The position numbers and the translations under genes were made by a program. From Hyaloscypha bicolor E (taxonomy: Eukaryota; Ascomycota; Leotiomycetes; Helotiales; Hyaloscyphaceae), in assembly GCF_002865645.1 (NCBI RefSeq), contig NW_020194628.1, forward strand, positions 1,302,001 through 1,366,000: DNA of 64,000 nt, in the 5' to 3' direction. Under the pieces are notes generated by a model. That model ran no database searches, was not told the DNA's origin, and saw nothing but the letters and a program-made list of their open reading frames with translations. This document shows, one piece after another, positions 21,889-32,354 of this stretch (the first letter of the stretch is position 1; the number at the start of each line of letters is the position of its first letter).

Positions 21889-24187
21889 TGCTCTAAAATT
21901 ATAGAGTTGTGACTGTCAGTCGTGGGGTTTGGACCGTGGGAAAGGATGAGCACCAGGTTGCGGACCGCGGAAGGACGAGGGACGAGCGTCTGGTTTGCGT
22001 TAAGGCGGATTTCGATCACCGTATTACCTGATAAGTTCGCCTACCCTGGCACAGACGCCGCTCTGTTGATCCGCCGCAGGCTCGGCAATGATACCTGAGG
22101 TATCAATACCCCCCTGGTACCACTTGGTATTGGTAGGATCAATCCGTTTTGTTCCAGTATTGATTCTGAGCGATAAATTTGCTAAGTATCTTATGTAGTA
22201 AATTTATATATAGAGGTACTTTCCTTTGCGAGAGGGGTCAGATAGCTAAGGGGTAAGAACACCAAAAAGTGGGACTTTTTTAAAGTCGTTAAAAAAATTA
22301 TAAAAATATCTAAAACCATTAAAGCGATATTCTTAATTATAATGCTATTCTTACTTTTTTAATTAAAGGCAATAAGTATAATAAGAATCGTAGTTAAAGG
22401 GGTTGGACAGGGGGGTCCTTGATTCTCGCTTAGGATCGATTCTGGTATCAATACGGTTCAATACCCGAAATTAGGTATCATTGCCGAGCCTGGGCATCAC
22501 GGCTACGGTCAGCGAGTCGTGCCTTGACGCAACGACATTGATATCCTCTTTCGCGCCTAAATCTTAATTCAAATGTCCGGCTTTCTGCGTTGCGACTCTC
22601 CAACACAGATACTTTGCACCGTATCATCTCATTCCATACACACCAAAAGCTGACAATAACATTTCCATTACCCATACATGACCACCCGATTTCGAGACAC
22701 GCAAGCCACCTTCTGGGCCTTTCCACCCTGCACTGAACCCAATAAGTGCCCCTAGCATTGCTGGAGAATATGCAATGACTTACTGCCGATTGTTTCTTTC
22801 TCATGCAATTTGGTACCTCGCCATGAAGTGCAAGAAGGAGAGTCGAAGCTCGCTCTAGTTGCAGAAGCTGAGCCTCAGGTGCCTCGTTGCCATAACATCT
22901 GGCTATATCCCGCTCTGAACCTCTTTTCGCGATACACCTCTTTTCCATTCTCCCACACGAATGCCTATTATTGAACAGAGGTCACTTTATTAAGATCCTT
23001 TTGGCATATCTTTTTATTCTCTTAATATCTTCGCATTATAAATTCCTTCGCAGAACTCTCTCTGCCTAAAAATCTGAAGGATGTTCTACTATCAAACCAA
23101 CACCCCACTGATTGCGCTGTACTTCGACGACATACATCTAAGTATGCTCTGCCAGCACGCATGGGCCGCCGTAGAATCCAAGAAGATTCACTTGACTCAG
23201 GCAGAGTAGTAGCAGTGCTTTTTTGGCTTGTTTCGGAGAACAGTTTCCAGCTTTCCTCTTTTGCAACCGCTTCCTTATCTTCTTTGGTCTTGTGGGACAC
23301 TTCACTTAGCTCGAACAAGAGGAACTTGAAAGCCTGCTACTGAAAGGGAAACTTGCGCCTCGATAAACAGTTGCAAATAAAGATTGCGAGATCATTTATA
23401 AATGTGTACAAATTTTGGAAGAGAACTTAATTCCTTTAAGTCCAGTCCTGATTCGGGAGTAGTTGATAATGATACCTCGTTTAGGGGACTTCACACTTCA
23501 TCAACGAGCCAGCCCTCGAAGCTGGATTCTGCCTTCTGTACTTGGTGAGCTCAGTTAATTCGTCCTAGACTAGGCGGGAAATCGGGTTTTAGTGCGACAA
23601 GAACAGGTTAATTTGGATTATTGGAATGGCATTGTTAAGTTTTTCATGTGACAGTATTTACCCTCGAAATTTGTACGTCCAACTTCAACCTCGGAGACCT
23701 TCCCACCTCCTCGAAATGGGCCTTTCTAGCGGTCAGCCGTTGGAAGATACTCAGCGTGGTCTGGCTAGCCGAATGCTTCGAGCATTGTATCGAGGACCAG
23801 CGGCGTCGCCTTGGTGCTCCTTGTGAAGTTGTGTCGTCTTATCCAGCGGCGCGGCCCTCCTTAGCTGGACAGGTGCATCGTCCCTTGTTTCTGTTGCCTA
23901 CTGTGCCGAGATCAATGACCTATCATTTTCCACCGAACATCGATTTCGTGGAGCCGGTAACTTGAAGCTGTCACCGAGTACTCGAGTACGGCATATTCGA
24001 GATGAAGCGGCGTCACGCATAGCAGATCTCTTGGGACTTTTTGCAACCTTGCTACTAACAAGACATAAATACACCAGAGCCGTGCAACACTGTCCTCCTA
24101 CTGAACCTCCATCCCAGGGACGTGGAGGTTACCTTACGCAATGCTTCGCCGGTACCACCATCCTTTCCCACACCCATCATTTTGACC
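21889..24187. other. Intergenic between small-TM copies D and E
   Basis: Holds the TIR element at 22077-22492. Frames at 22478-22948 (minus), 23022-23318 (minus) and 23648-23965 (plus) are open for 98-156 codons but show no family features or supporting splice sites; they are left as unassigned. GC content falls sharply inside the element. Confidence 0.45.
22077..22492. mobile_element. MITE-like element with 20-bp perfect TIRs
   Basis: The ends are CAGGCTCGGCAATGATACCT at the left and its exact reverse complement at the right, with further imperfect inverted similarity inward (GGTATCAATAC...GATTCT.AGCG). The 416-bp body is AT-rich, with long A/T runs at 22270-22400, and has no coding capacity. 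No clear target duplication is visible. It is unrelated in its TIR to the element at 5465. Confidence 0.7.
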
Positions 24188-24627
24188 CTACAACAAAGTC
24201 GATATTACCACGAGAGCTTCCCCAAATACTTTCAGCACATTTTGTCTACAAATTTCAGCATCTAGAGCTGGGGTTTGAGTCATGAGGTCCTGGGATTCGT
24301 CTTCGTGCGTGGTAGGAATCGGTGAGGCATTCTCGATGAGACCAAATTCGACATCGGAGACTCGCGCGCATTCTATATATATATGTTAAAAATACGACAG
24401 TTGGAAAGACGAGCCTTTAAAGTAGTGGGATTTGCCAAATGAAAAGACGTACCTGTTGTCTTGTTGTGGTACCTTCGAGCTGCCCAGATTGTAGCCCAAA
24501 TACCTCCCATAGCCAAAACTGCACCTAAGGCGCCCATTATGGTGTTCGTAATGTCGACAGCTCAATAATAGTTAGTAAAGAAAAATAGTGATGAACTTCT
24601 GCAACGGTTACGAAAGAACCTGCCCAT
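24188..24627 (-). CDS. Tiny single-TM protein, copy E (SDVExGL tail)
   Basis: Homology to copy D gives exon 1 24627-24624 (ATGG), exon 2 24560-24453 and exon 3 24372-24188, encoding 98 residues. Exon 2 encodes a hydrophobic helix with GALGAVLAMGGIWAT and then WAARRYHNK. The tail has SDVEFGLIENAS and KVFGEALVVISTLL, matching copy D at both blocks. Intron 2 is standard (GTACGT...ATATAG). Intron 1 would be GC-AG (donor ATGG/GCAGGT, acceptor TTGAG), which is unusual; the GT four bases further on leads to a non-homologous frame. So either a GC donor is used or the start exon has mutated. The conserved downstream exons argue that the protein is or was made. Function unknown. Confidence 0.55.
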
Positions 24628-24715
24628 TGTGATTGATTATTCCAACTGTGTTGTTGTTTGGGAGGAGGAAGACGAGGAAAATTCAGTAATGGTTCCGTAG
24701 GAGGTCTGTAGGCTG

Positions 24716-24781
24716 GTTCAAAGCAGCCAATTAAAGTCCAACAAGGAAGTTCAAAGCAGCCAATTAGAGTCCAACAAGGAA
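24716..24781. repeat. 33-bp direct tandem duplication
   Basis: GTTCAAAGCAGCCAATTA and the following AGTCCAACAAGGAA occur twice back to back (24716-24748 and 24749-24781) with one mismatch. Confidence 0.9.
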
Positions 24782-25111
24782 CCTAGGATGTGCATCGGGA
24801 TGATTGAGCAATGAGTAGCGGGGCCTGGAAACACAGAAAGCTCGCCGCACAGCACAGTGCTGAGATCTGTGAAGCAAAGCGCCGAAGAAGTAAGAGCGTT
24901 TAATTCCAACTCTGCCACGTGACGTTTGCTCTTGGGCCACACTCTACTCTTTCTACACCCCTCTCAAATTCACCAGGGGCCGCATAAATAGGTGCAAATG
25001 CAAAGAGTAAAAGCCGGATTTTCTCTCGTTAAGAGAGTATATCAGGCCCCCCCCCCCCAGTAACGAAGCTGCGCAAGAGAAAGTATTCTTTTAAAAGAGG
25101 ACTTAGTTAGC

Positions 25112-25227
25112 AAAGAGTATTTAATCTTGGGGAGACCCCCCAAAACCCCCCTTTATGGAAAGGAGGCAGTAGGGTAAGGCAAAAGTAGTCTTTAATCTTA
25201 GGGGGAGAAACCCTAAATCCCCCCTTA
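25112..25227. repeat. Imperfect C-rich repeat pair
   Basis: TTTAATCTTGGGGAGACC...CCCCCCTT (from 25120) recurs as TTTAATCTTAGGGGGAGAAACC...CCCCCCTT (from 25192), about 70 nt apart. It may be the remains of an element. Confidence 0.5.
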
Positions 25228-25798
25228 AGACTGCAGCGCCCGGTCAAATAATACTCCGGGTCATGTGATGAGGCTTTTTCACAGTCACGTGAACAATCTG
25301 CCATACCAGCCCCCCACCTCGTGTAAACAAAAGCTTCGTTTTGACAAGTCAAAATCTTGCTTTTAATGAACGACTCCAATATATGGCTCGCTTTTTGACG
25401 TTAACTTCCTAGCTGCAGCATAGAGTTTGGATGATCCACTGAGACAGTCGACGATCACTGGCCCAAGAGCCAGCTTCCAGTTACGCCACCGTGTGAGACG
25501 ATCGAATGAATGGCAAGCTTTGGAGTTACCTGCAGCAGTTGTTTGCGCAAGTCAAAATCTCTCCAGTCAGTCTGTAATCGATGGATTGCGGATCCTGACA
25601 TAGCCATCATAGATGATCCATCAATACTTGATCGGACCCCCACATCTCAGGATGAAGGAAATCTTCACTTCGAAGATAATGAAAGTTCAGGAATTAGGTT
25701 CAAGAAATGATTTCAACCCATCCAGGGTATTATGGGAAGTAAGAAGTTGCTTTCCTGAAGATTCACCTCGAATCGTCCATGCCAGCATCGTGTCCCAG

Positions 25799-26083
25799 TA
25801 CGAAGGCGCCTGGGCGCACCGAATCGAAATCCGTCCATTTTCGCCTAAGGCAAGGAACACCAAAATCTCTAGTTTTTTTAAAATTGCGCATCGTAGCACT
25901 ATCAAGTTCGAATACTTTAAATTAAGCTTTATGTAATAGAAAAGAAGTCAAAGTAACTTTTGTTATGGTTTCGTGGTTCTAAACTTTTAGGGAGTTTTAT
26001 TACGATTTTTTAAAGGTGAGGGAATGATTTTCAAAACTCTCGCTTAGCGAAACGGACGGTTTTCCATTCGGCGCGCCTTCGTA
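25799..26083. mobile_element. MITE-like element flanked by TA
   Basis: The left end TACGAAGGCGCCTGGGCGCACCGAAT and the right end, reverse complemented, TACGAAGGCGCGCCGAAT form an interrupted inverted repeat that continues as GAAA(T)CCGTCC. TA lies at both outer borders. The 285-bp body is AT-rich and non-coding. Confidence 0.65.
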
Positions 26084-26254
26084 AGGCCGCAAGGCTGAGG
26101 ACTGACGAAAGTACCTTCAGGGTGCTGGGTTTGTTATTACACCATTTTCGCGCTTGGCTACTGTTTCTCTTGCTCGGCTAACTATAATTCTCATCCACTT
26201 GTTTGACGTGATGGTTGAGCATGCTAAAGAGGAGAGGCTGTCCTTCACGCACTA

Positions 26255-26886
26255 ATCGTTCGGTGGTTCTCACCTCCAGCCAGCTTAGCACGCCTTGTAA
26301 GTAAGGGATAGCGATACGCACAGAACAGCGATACGCAAATCGCACCAAAATTTGTATAGGCAAATCGGACAGATCTGCATTATAACAACGCCTTAATTTT
26401 TTAGTCTTAAAATTTACTAAGCTAAAGGGCCTACGCCTCGGGATCAATTCCCAACACTTAGACACTGTTTTAATACGTTGCGTTGTGAGAATTCAAAGGG
26501 AGAAAAAGGGCGAATTTTGGGGGGTGCCACCAAAATCTCAGATTTCGTATCGCTATCCCTCACCTGCGAAGGCGACGGGCATTGAAAATCGTCCATTTGC
26601 AGAGTGCGCGCGAGAATACCAAAATTACCTTGTGCGGAAAGTCGCACTAATCCCCAACGCAACGCCCAAAACTTTCTACAAGAGGCTTATACAACAGAAA
26701 AATAGTACGTTAATCTTTTCCAAGAATTTTATAACGATTAAATTTGGGGAGAAATTGCGGGACATTTATAATAGCGCAGCCCCAGGACTTCCCAAATTTT
26801 CGCTTAGTGAATTAGACAAATTTTAATGCCCGCCGCCTTCGTACAAGGCGTGCGAAGCGGGTCGGAGGTGAGAACCACCAAACAAT
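26255..26886. mobile_element. TIR element related to the MITE at 5465
   Basis: The left end ATCGTTCGGTGGTTCTCACC and the right end, reverse complemented, ATTGTTTGGTGGTTCTCACC agree over about 50 bases, including TTAGCACGCCTTGTA versus TTCGCACGCCTTGTA. Inside the left end GCGATACGCAAATCGCACC and CAAAATTTGTATAGG match the subterminal region of the 5465 element. The length is about 632 bp with no transposase. The flanks show no clean TA duplication. It lies 170 bp from the element at 25799. Confidence 0.7.
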
Positions 26887-27333
26887 CACCACAGGTATGC
26901 GGGATTAGTCAGCTCCGAGCTCTAGAGCTCGGACGCGGCTCGACTTTAATCCGACCCATGCCTGGGAAATGTCAACCCACGCCTGTCGATGCAGATCCGA
27001 CCTCGGTTCTTCAAAGCGCGCCCCAACTTTCTTGAGACGATAACACTCATTTCGATCACAAGCTTCATGAATCATCAAAGACCCACCATGCCTCTCGAAC
27101 CACTTTTCAACAAATTACTGCACGGTAAGGTATGAACCACCAGCTAACCTTGCCGCGAGCCGAGGCATCACGTTTCTTTTTGCAACTGCGTTCCGGGTTT
27201 TTTTTTGCTCTAATTGTCGATTTCACACGCCATCGCACGTTTCTCTCTCTCCTCTCTTTTCCTTTCTCTCATAGATTTCTCGTTTCATAGACTGGTTGGT
27301 GGATTTCTCTTCTTTGAGAAACAGGTAGACAAA

Positions 27334-28390
27334 ATGAATGAAAAGGGAAACTTCGCCGCCGTTCGAAAGGACATTGCCAAGCTGCTGCATCAGCCTGAGT
27401 ATGATGATGGCAGCGCAGGGCCGGTTCTGGTTCGCCTTGCCTGGTACGTCTTTCATTTGGGTCTTCACCTTACAATTCCAATTATCAACTTCAGCACCGC
27501 GCCACAGGTACTGACAACATCGCAGGCACTCATCAGGAACATACGACGCCGCAACAGATACAGGCGGTTCCAACGGAGCTGGAATGCGATATGAACACGA
27601 AGGTGGCGACCCCGCGAACGCAGGCCTACAACACGCCCGAGTCTTTCTCGAGCCCGTCAAGGCTGCACACCCATGGATAACCTACGCGGATCTCTGGACA
27701 TTGGCAGGCGTTGTGGCAATCAAGGAGATGGGTGGCCCTTCAATTCCATGGCAAGGAGGGCGAACAGATTTTGTGGATGACAGCAAACTTCCCCCACACG
27801 GACGACTCCCAGATGGCGCAAAGGGCTCAGATCATCTTCGCTGGATATTTTATCGTATGGGGTTCAATGACCAGGAAATTGTGGCATTGTCAGGTGCGCA
27901 TAGTCTAGGGAGATGCCACAGTGATCGGTCTGGCTTTGAAGGGGCGTGGGTAAACAATCCTACGAGGTTTTCTAATCAATACTTCCGGCTTTTGCTTTCA
28001 TTGCAATGGAAGAAGAAGACGTTGAAGAATGGAGTCGAACAGTTCGTCAACTATGATGAAGACTCGGAGACAGAGCTCATGATGCTGCCGACCGACATTG
28101 CTCTCACCCAGGACAGAGAATTTAAGCCATGGGTGGAGCTGTATGCTCGGGACAAAGACAGATTCTTCGATGATTTTTCGAAGGTGTTCGCGAAGTTGGT
28201 TGAATTGGGCATTCAGAGGGACGAGAATGGGGTGGCGACGAATACGGATAATGAGAATGGTGGATATCATGCCGCACCGAAGAAGAAGTCGACGGCAGGA
28301 AGCCCGGCGAAGAGTACAGATGATGATGTTGGTCCGAGTGAGAGTGAGCCTTTGAAGGAGGGGAATAAAGCTTTCAGAGCGAGGCTGTAG
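27334..28390 (+). CDS. Cytochrome c peroxidase-like haem peroxidase
   Basis: Two exons (27334-27443, 27526-28390) encode 324 residues of a class I haem peroxidase, which reduces hydrogen peroxide. The distal site RLAWHSSGTYD is formed exactly across the intron (TG/G making Trp), giving the catalytic Arg, Trp and His. [22 protein letters not shown] follows, then the proximal haem ligand in [12 protein letters not shown], and [15 protein letters not shown]. The start [16 protein letters not shown] matches the short N-terminus of the non-mitochondrial fungal group; upstream in-frame Met codons would add a hydrophobic stretch encoded by the pyrimidine-rich leader and are less likely. Residues after about 280 form a charged Ser/Lys-rich tail ([12 protein letters not shown]) that is not part of the fold. 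The electron donor, cytochrome c or another, cannot be decided from sequence. Confidence 0.92.
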
Positions 28391-28673
28391 AAAAATGTAC
28401 CAATATCAGAGGCTGCGTGAGGTTATTAGACAGACATAGACTAGACTTTAGAGGTAGATCATAGATTGCTTTTTGCCATAGCCCTCGTTCGTTCGAGTCG
28501 CCCAATTCATTCTCGACTTTCTGGTGGAAACAAACAGGCAAGTGCCACCCACGCTCCTTCCCAACTTTTCCGCCAGCCCACAACCTCATTTCTGCAAGTT
28601 CGGGAAACTTTCCATTCATCACGCTCCCTAAACTCCCTTCTTTTTTATCAACCCTCATTCCTATACCCTGAAA

Positions 28674-29928
28674 ATGCGCTTCTTTACCCGCTCGGCAGAT
28701 CTTGAAGCGCAGGCACCGAATCGCATCCGATCAAGGTCCCGCACACGTTCCCAATCAATAGCACAACCAAGCTCACCTCAAACACCACGGCTGCGCTCGC
28801 GCACTCGCTCAGCATCAACAGCTCAGCCTAGACAAGAAATGTCAACCTCGCCACTTCCCTCCGCACCACTCTCAAAAGCTTCAACTACCAAGACAATCGA
28901 GACTCCAATACCTCCGACCCCCGTCTTCTCGAAACCAGCAATTCTATACGACAATCCTCTCCTCGCAACGGAAGGTTTCAAAACTGCTCCCACAAGTCCA
29001 CTTACCAGGGCGCGCCAGACTGCTTCAGAAAAGAAGGAAACATCAATCTTACCAGAAGAGGGTGAAAAGGTTGATGAGAAGAAACAGGCGTTGTTGAACA
29101 AGTACGATCCAGGCGAGATGGTGATTCCCGTCCCGCAGATCAGCGATATGAATCTGCATCGTCGGATGGTGCGGACGTTTTACCTGGATAATTTGTTATG
29201 GGCGACCGCTAGATTACAAAGACATGTGTGGGTGGCGGCGAGTGAAGAGGAGGTGTATAAAGACCGTAGCTCATCCCCCCTTCAAACGCAAAGAGGGAGG
29301 GAAGCTGATCTTGCCAGTATGGACGGCTGAGAGACGGGATAGACTTCACGAGGATTTGCTGCGGTACAGTAAGTTCTTCAAATATCTGGGTGTAGGGGAG
29401 GGGAAGGCTGATCAAGCGCCAGCGCAAGCAGTGAAATCCTTCGAGTACTGGAAAACGAGCATGATGCAAACCGTCGACCTCGTCACGCCTCCGAATTACG
29501 ATACCTACGGCCGCACCCTCGCCATGCTCGAATGCGCATCCCATCATGAATGGGACCCTTCCGCCTTGGCCACGATAAAGTCCATTTCCAACACCCTGTT
29601 CAAAGACCTCGCAGACTTCTCTCGAACCCAAGCTCCCGCCCACCTCCAGCGCGCCGACCGTCTCAACGCCAAATGCCGAAAACGAGGGTTGCTGAATCGT
29701 ATGGCGATGTCGACGTTTGGGGGCCTTACGCTGATTGTGCCAATGTTGATTATGGTGCTGGACCCCAGGAAGCTGGTGTCCGTAGTTACGACGAGCGTTT
29801 TTACGCTAGCTGTTGGGTTGACCTTGGCGATTTGGATGAATGAAGCGGAGAGTAAGGATATGATTGCGGCTACGGCGGCGTATGCGGCTGTTTTGGTGGT
29901 GTTTGTGGGGGCAGGGACAACTGTTTGA
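28674..29928 (+). CDS. DUF6594-type membrane protein with apparent frameshift
   Basis: From ATG 28674 the first 190 residues hold an Arg/Ser-rich disordered start, then a helical part (MNLHRRMVRTFYLDNLLWATARLQRHVWVAAS). The frame then shifts: the continuation that makes sense (TVAHPPFKRKEGGKLILPVW, YSKFFKYL, three C-terminal membrane segments, ending ATAAYAAVLVVFVG) lies one base over. Removing one A from the AAA at 29259-29261 joins them as EEEVYKTVAHPPF. No intron with usual signals does the job. So this is a one-base insertion in an A run: an assembly error, a recent null allele or a pseudogene. The long intact second half favours error or recency. The C-terminal membrane region matches that of the broken gene at 161-1653, so the two are paralogues. 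It lies 284 nt after the peroxidase gene, same strand. Function unknown. Confidence 0.65.
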
Positions 29929-32354
29929 GATGGGGAGAGGATGAAAAAGGTGTGGGGTTAGGAGTAGGATAGACGAGTTTAGGAAGTGTGCTATTGAAAC
30001 CGATCACTGGTGGATGAAAGTTGTATGATGATTCCCTAAGTGATTCGAAAGATATGGCCTCCGCTTTACCACTAAAACCACGTTTAATCCGCCTAGCGGG
30101 GCCACCTTAAGGTTCTCACTCGCGCAAGGCTGGTCTCGTGCATGCGAGATTTGCTTTTTGGAGAACATGTCCGGTGCTGCTTGAAGGAATGTCGCGGTGA
30201 TCCACGGGCGCACTGCAATTTTAGTGTCCTTGAAGAAGATCGATTCATCAGTGATTGGACCCATTTGGCTACATGAGAGCGCACTGCAATTTTAGCGCCT
30301 AAGAAGAGGATCACGACTCGTTCAATTTAAGCGAAGATGATCCCTTTTACTTAATCAAGGTCATTTGCTCCCCTTTCCGCAAAAGACTTGCGATTTGTAA
30401 GAGGCATTTGAATTTTATAGTGAAAAGGCTCTAAGATGTGCCCAGGATCGATGTGCCAGAAAAGTAGGGGAGTCGGGCTTTGAAGCCAACGAAAAGGGGC
30501 TCGCGTAAATTTAGTCGACCCCCTTTACCTCTTCCTACTCCGAACCCATGCGAGGCAAAGCTTCCTGACGCAATGGGTGGAAGGAGCGAAATTGGAAGTA
30601 GTCTTAGTGATGCGTGGTTGCCTTGTCAGGCTTCAGAGTCTGCTTTGCTAGTTTCTCTCACCATTCCCCACCCTTTCAACCCCTCTTGATTGCAGCCATT
30701 TTCTCAATGGTCTGCTGTTAGGGTGCCATTTTAAGATGAGGTCAGACGCGATTTGCAACAAAGCTTAAGAGCCAAGGAGTTGACGTGATTATTAAAACGC
30801 GATCCGATATGCAACACAGCCGCGTTCTTGAAAAAGCAGAAAGCCGAAAGCAGAACTCCCTCAAATAATCATACAGATGTTATCAATTATCCAGACAACT
30901 GTGATTGGGAAATATGGTCTCCCGTGAATTCAAGTGAGAAATCCCCACCCCCGGCCCCAATTCGTTGAAGGATGACTTCCCACCTTGAGTTGTGTTGCAC
31001 GTTGGGCGGATCTTTTCGACGCAAGGGGGTTCTTCAGAGCGAATGAAATCCCTCTCAAGGTTTTAAACTCCCAAAGGAAGGAGTATTTTGAAACCTCATG
31101 GCGGTGGTGTGCAATACAAACAGCTTTGGGGGACGTCAGCTAATCTATGTCACTTCAAGACTGGTCCCAAAAAAACAACTGGTACGGAATAAATCTTTCC
31201 CCCTCAGGTGACGAGTGGCTCTCGAGAGGTTTGTTTTGTTGCACATCTGACATTGCTTAGATTTGTGAGATGTGCAACATATCTATTTTTAGAAGAGGGG
31301 TTCCCAGGAAACCCTGGGACTGAACATGTGACTTGAGTTTGAGCAGAAAGGGCTTGCGAAGAAAGACTGCCGACTAAATATACCCTAAGAATGGCCGACA
31401 AAGTGGGTGGTTGGGATATAAGTAAAGTTGAAACATCGGAAGCAGTGTGAGGCTTTGCTTGATCATGAACTCGCACTCTCTCGAGGAGTAGCGGCTCGTG
31501 AGATCCACGTGACCGGCCTCGGCAAGATTATCCCGCATGCAGCCTAGTAAGGTTCCGGCTCCGGGTACCTGAGATTGGCTCACACTGTCAGCCATTCACA
31601 GCTACGTGTCTTCCCTCGTGCCGTGTTCGGTCGTGGACGATGATACGAGATACATCATGAATCATGATTCATGATTCATCCAACAGCGCAAATATGTCAA
31701 GTGCTGTCATGATGATCAGATTCGAAGGGGTGCTTCCCAATCTGGATATAATGAACCACTATTAATGGGCTGAAAAGGCCGAGACTTCACGCCGCGTCAG
31801 ATAGTGAGGTGTTGGGTACCCAAGCTTGGGCTGTTTAGTGCTCCGAGGCTATTTCAGGCTGGCTGGAGCGTAGCCTCGTAAGCGGCATCCAGCTGCGGGA
31901 AGCCCAGAGCGATTTAATTGAAGAGGAAGTCAAGTTGAGCTTTTAGTACTATGGTAGAATGTCCGAGAGATAAAGGACAAAAGGCATGATGGTCTAAAAT
32001 AAATAATAACATTTGACGGATAGGATGTGCGCTTATTGACGGCAGCCTTTATTTCTCGGGTCCCAGTGCTTGGCGGTCGAAATTAACCCTCGCTAAAATG
32101 CGTCCCTCATTGGTGTCGACGCCGTCTGGTAACGTTCCGTCTTGCCCTCCTCTCTTCCGTGTCCCCCTCTAGAGCTCGACATCACTCCCACATCCTTCTC
32201 CATGTGGCTGCCCGCCAGTAACAATCAGTCTCGCTGGACCATGTCGAGATAGGTGGTACAGCGGGCAGATTGGCACTCCGTGCATGTATATCTCCCCGAA
32301 TAGAAACACCGTCGGGCTAGGTGCGCCAATAAATGGTTGCTGTGCCCCCGCGTC
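29929..32354. other. Intergenic, no supported gene
   Basis: About 2.4 kb without a credible gene. GCGCACTGCAATTTTAG occurs twice (near 30208 and 30281). A small inverted repeat TTCCCAGGAAACCCTGGGA sits at about 31301. A heptamer repeat is listed separately. The kinase promoter and leader lie at the right end. Confidence 0.5.
31655..31680. repeat. Heptamer repeat (ATGATTC)n
   Basis: About three and a half copies of ATGATTC/ATGAATC in tandem. Confidence 0.7.

Larger units (their letters stand above)
24628..27333. other. Repeat-rich intergenic region
   Basis: Contains a 33-bp direct duplication, an imperfect C-rich repeat pair and two TIR elements, listed separately. A 13-C run lies near 25048. 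Frames at 26485-26826 lie inside the second TIR element and lack transposase features. The last 150 nt before 27334 are pyrimidine-rich, as in the leader of the peroxidase gene. Confidence 0.5.

Noticed and set aside
22478..22948. 156-codon minus-strand frame
   Set aside because: Begins inside the TIR element end and has no recognisable content.
26485..26826. Possible transposase fragment inside the 26255 element
   Set aside because: No DDE or helix-turn-helix features; AT-rich chance frame.
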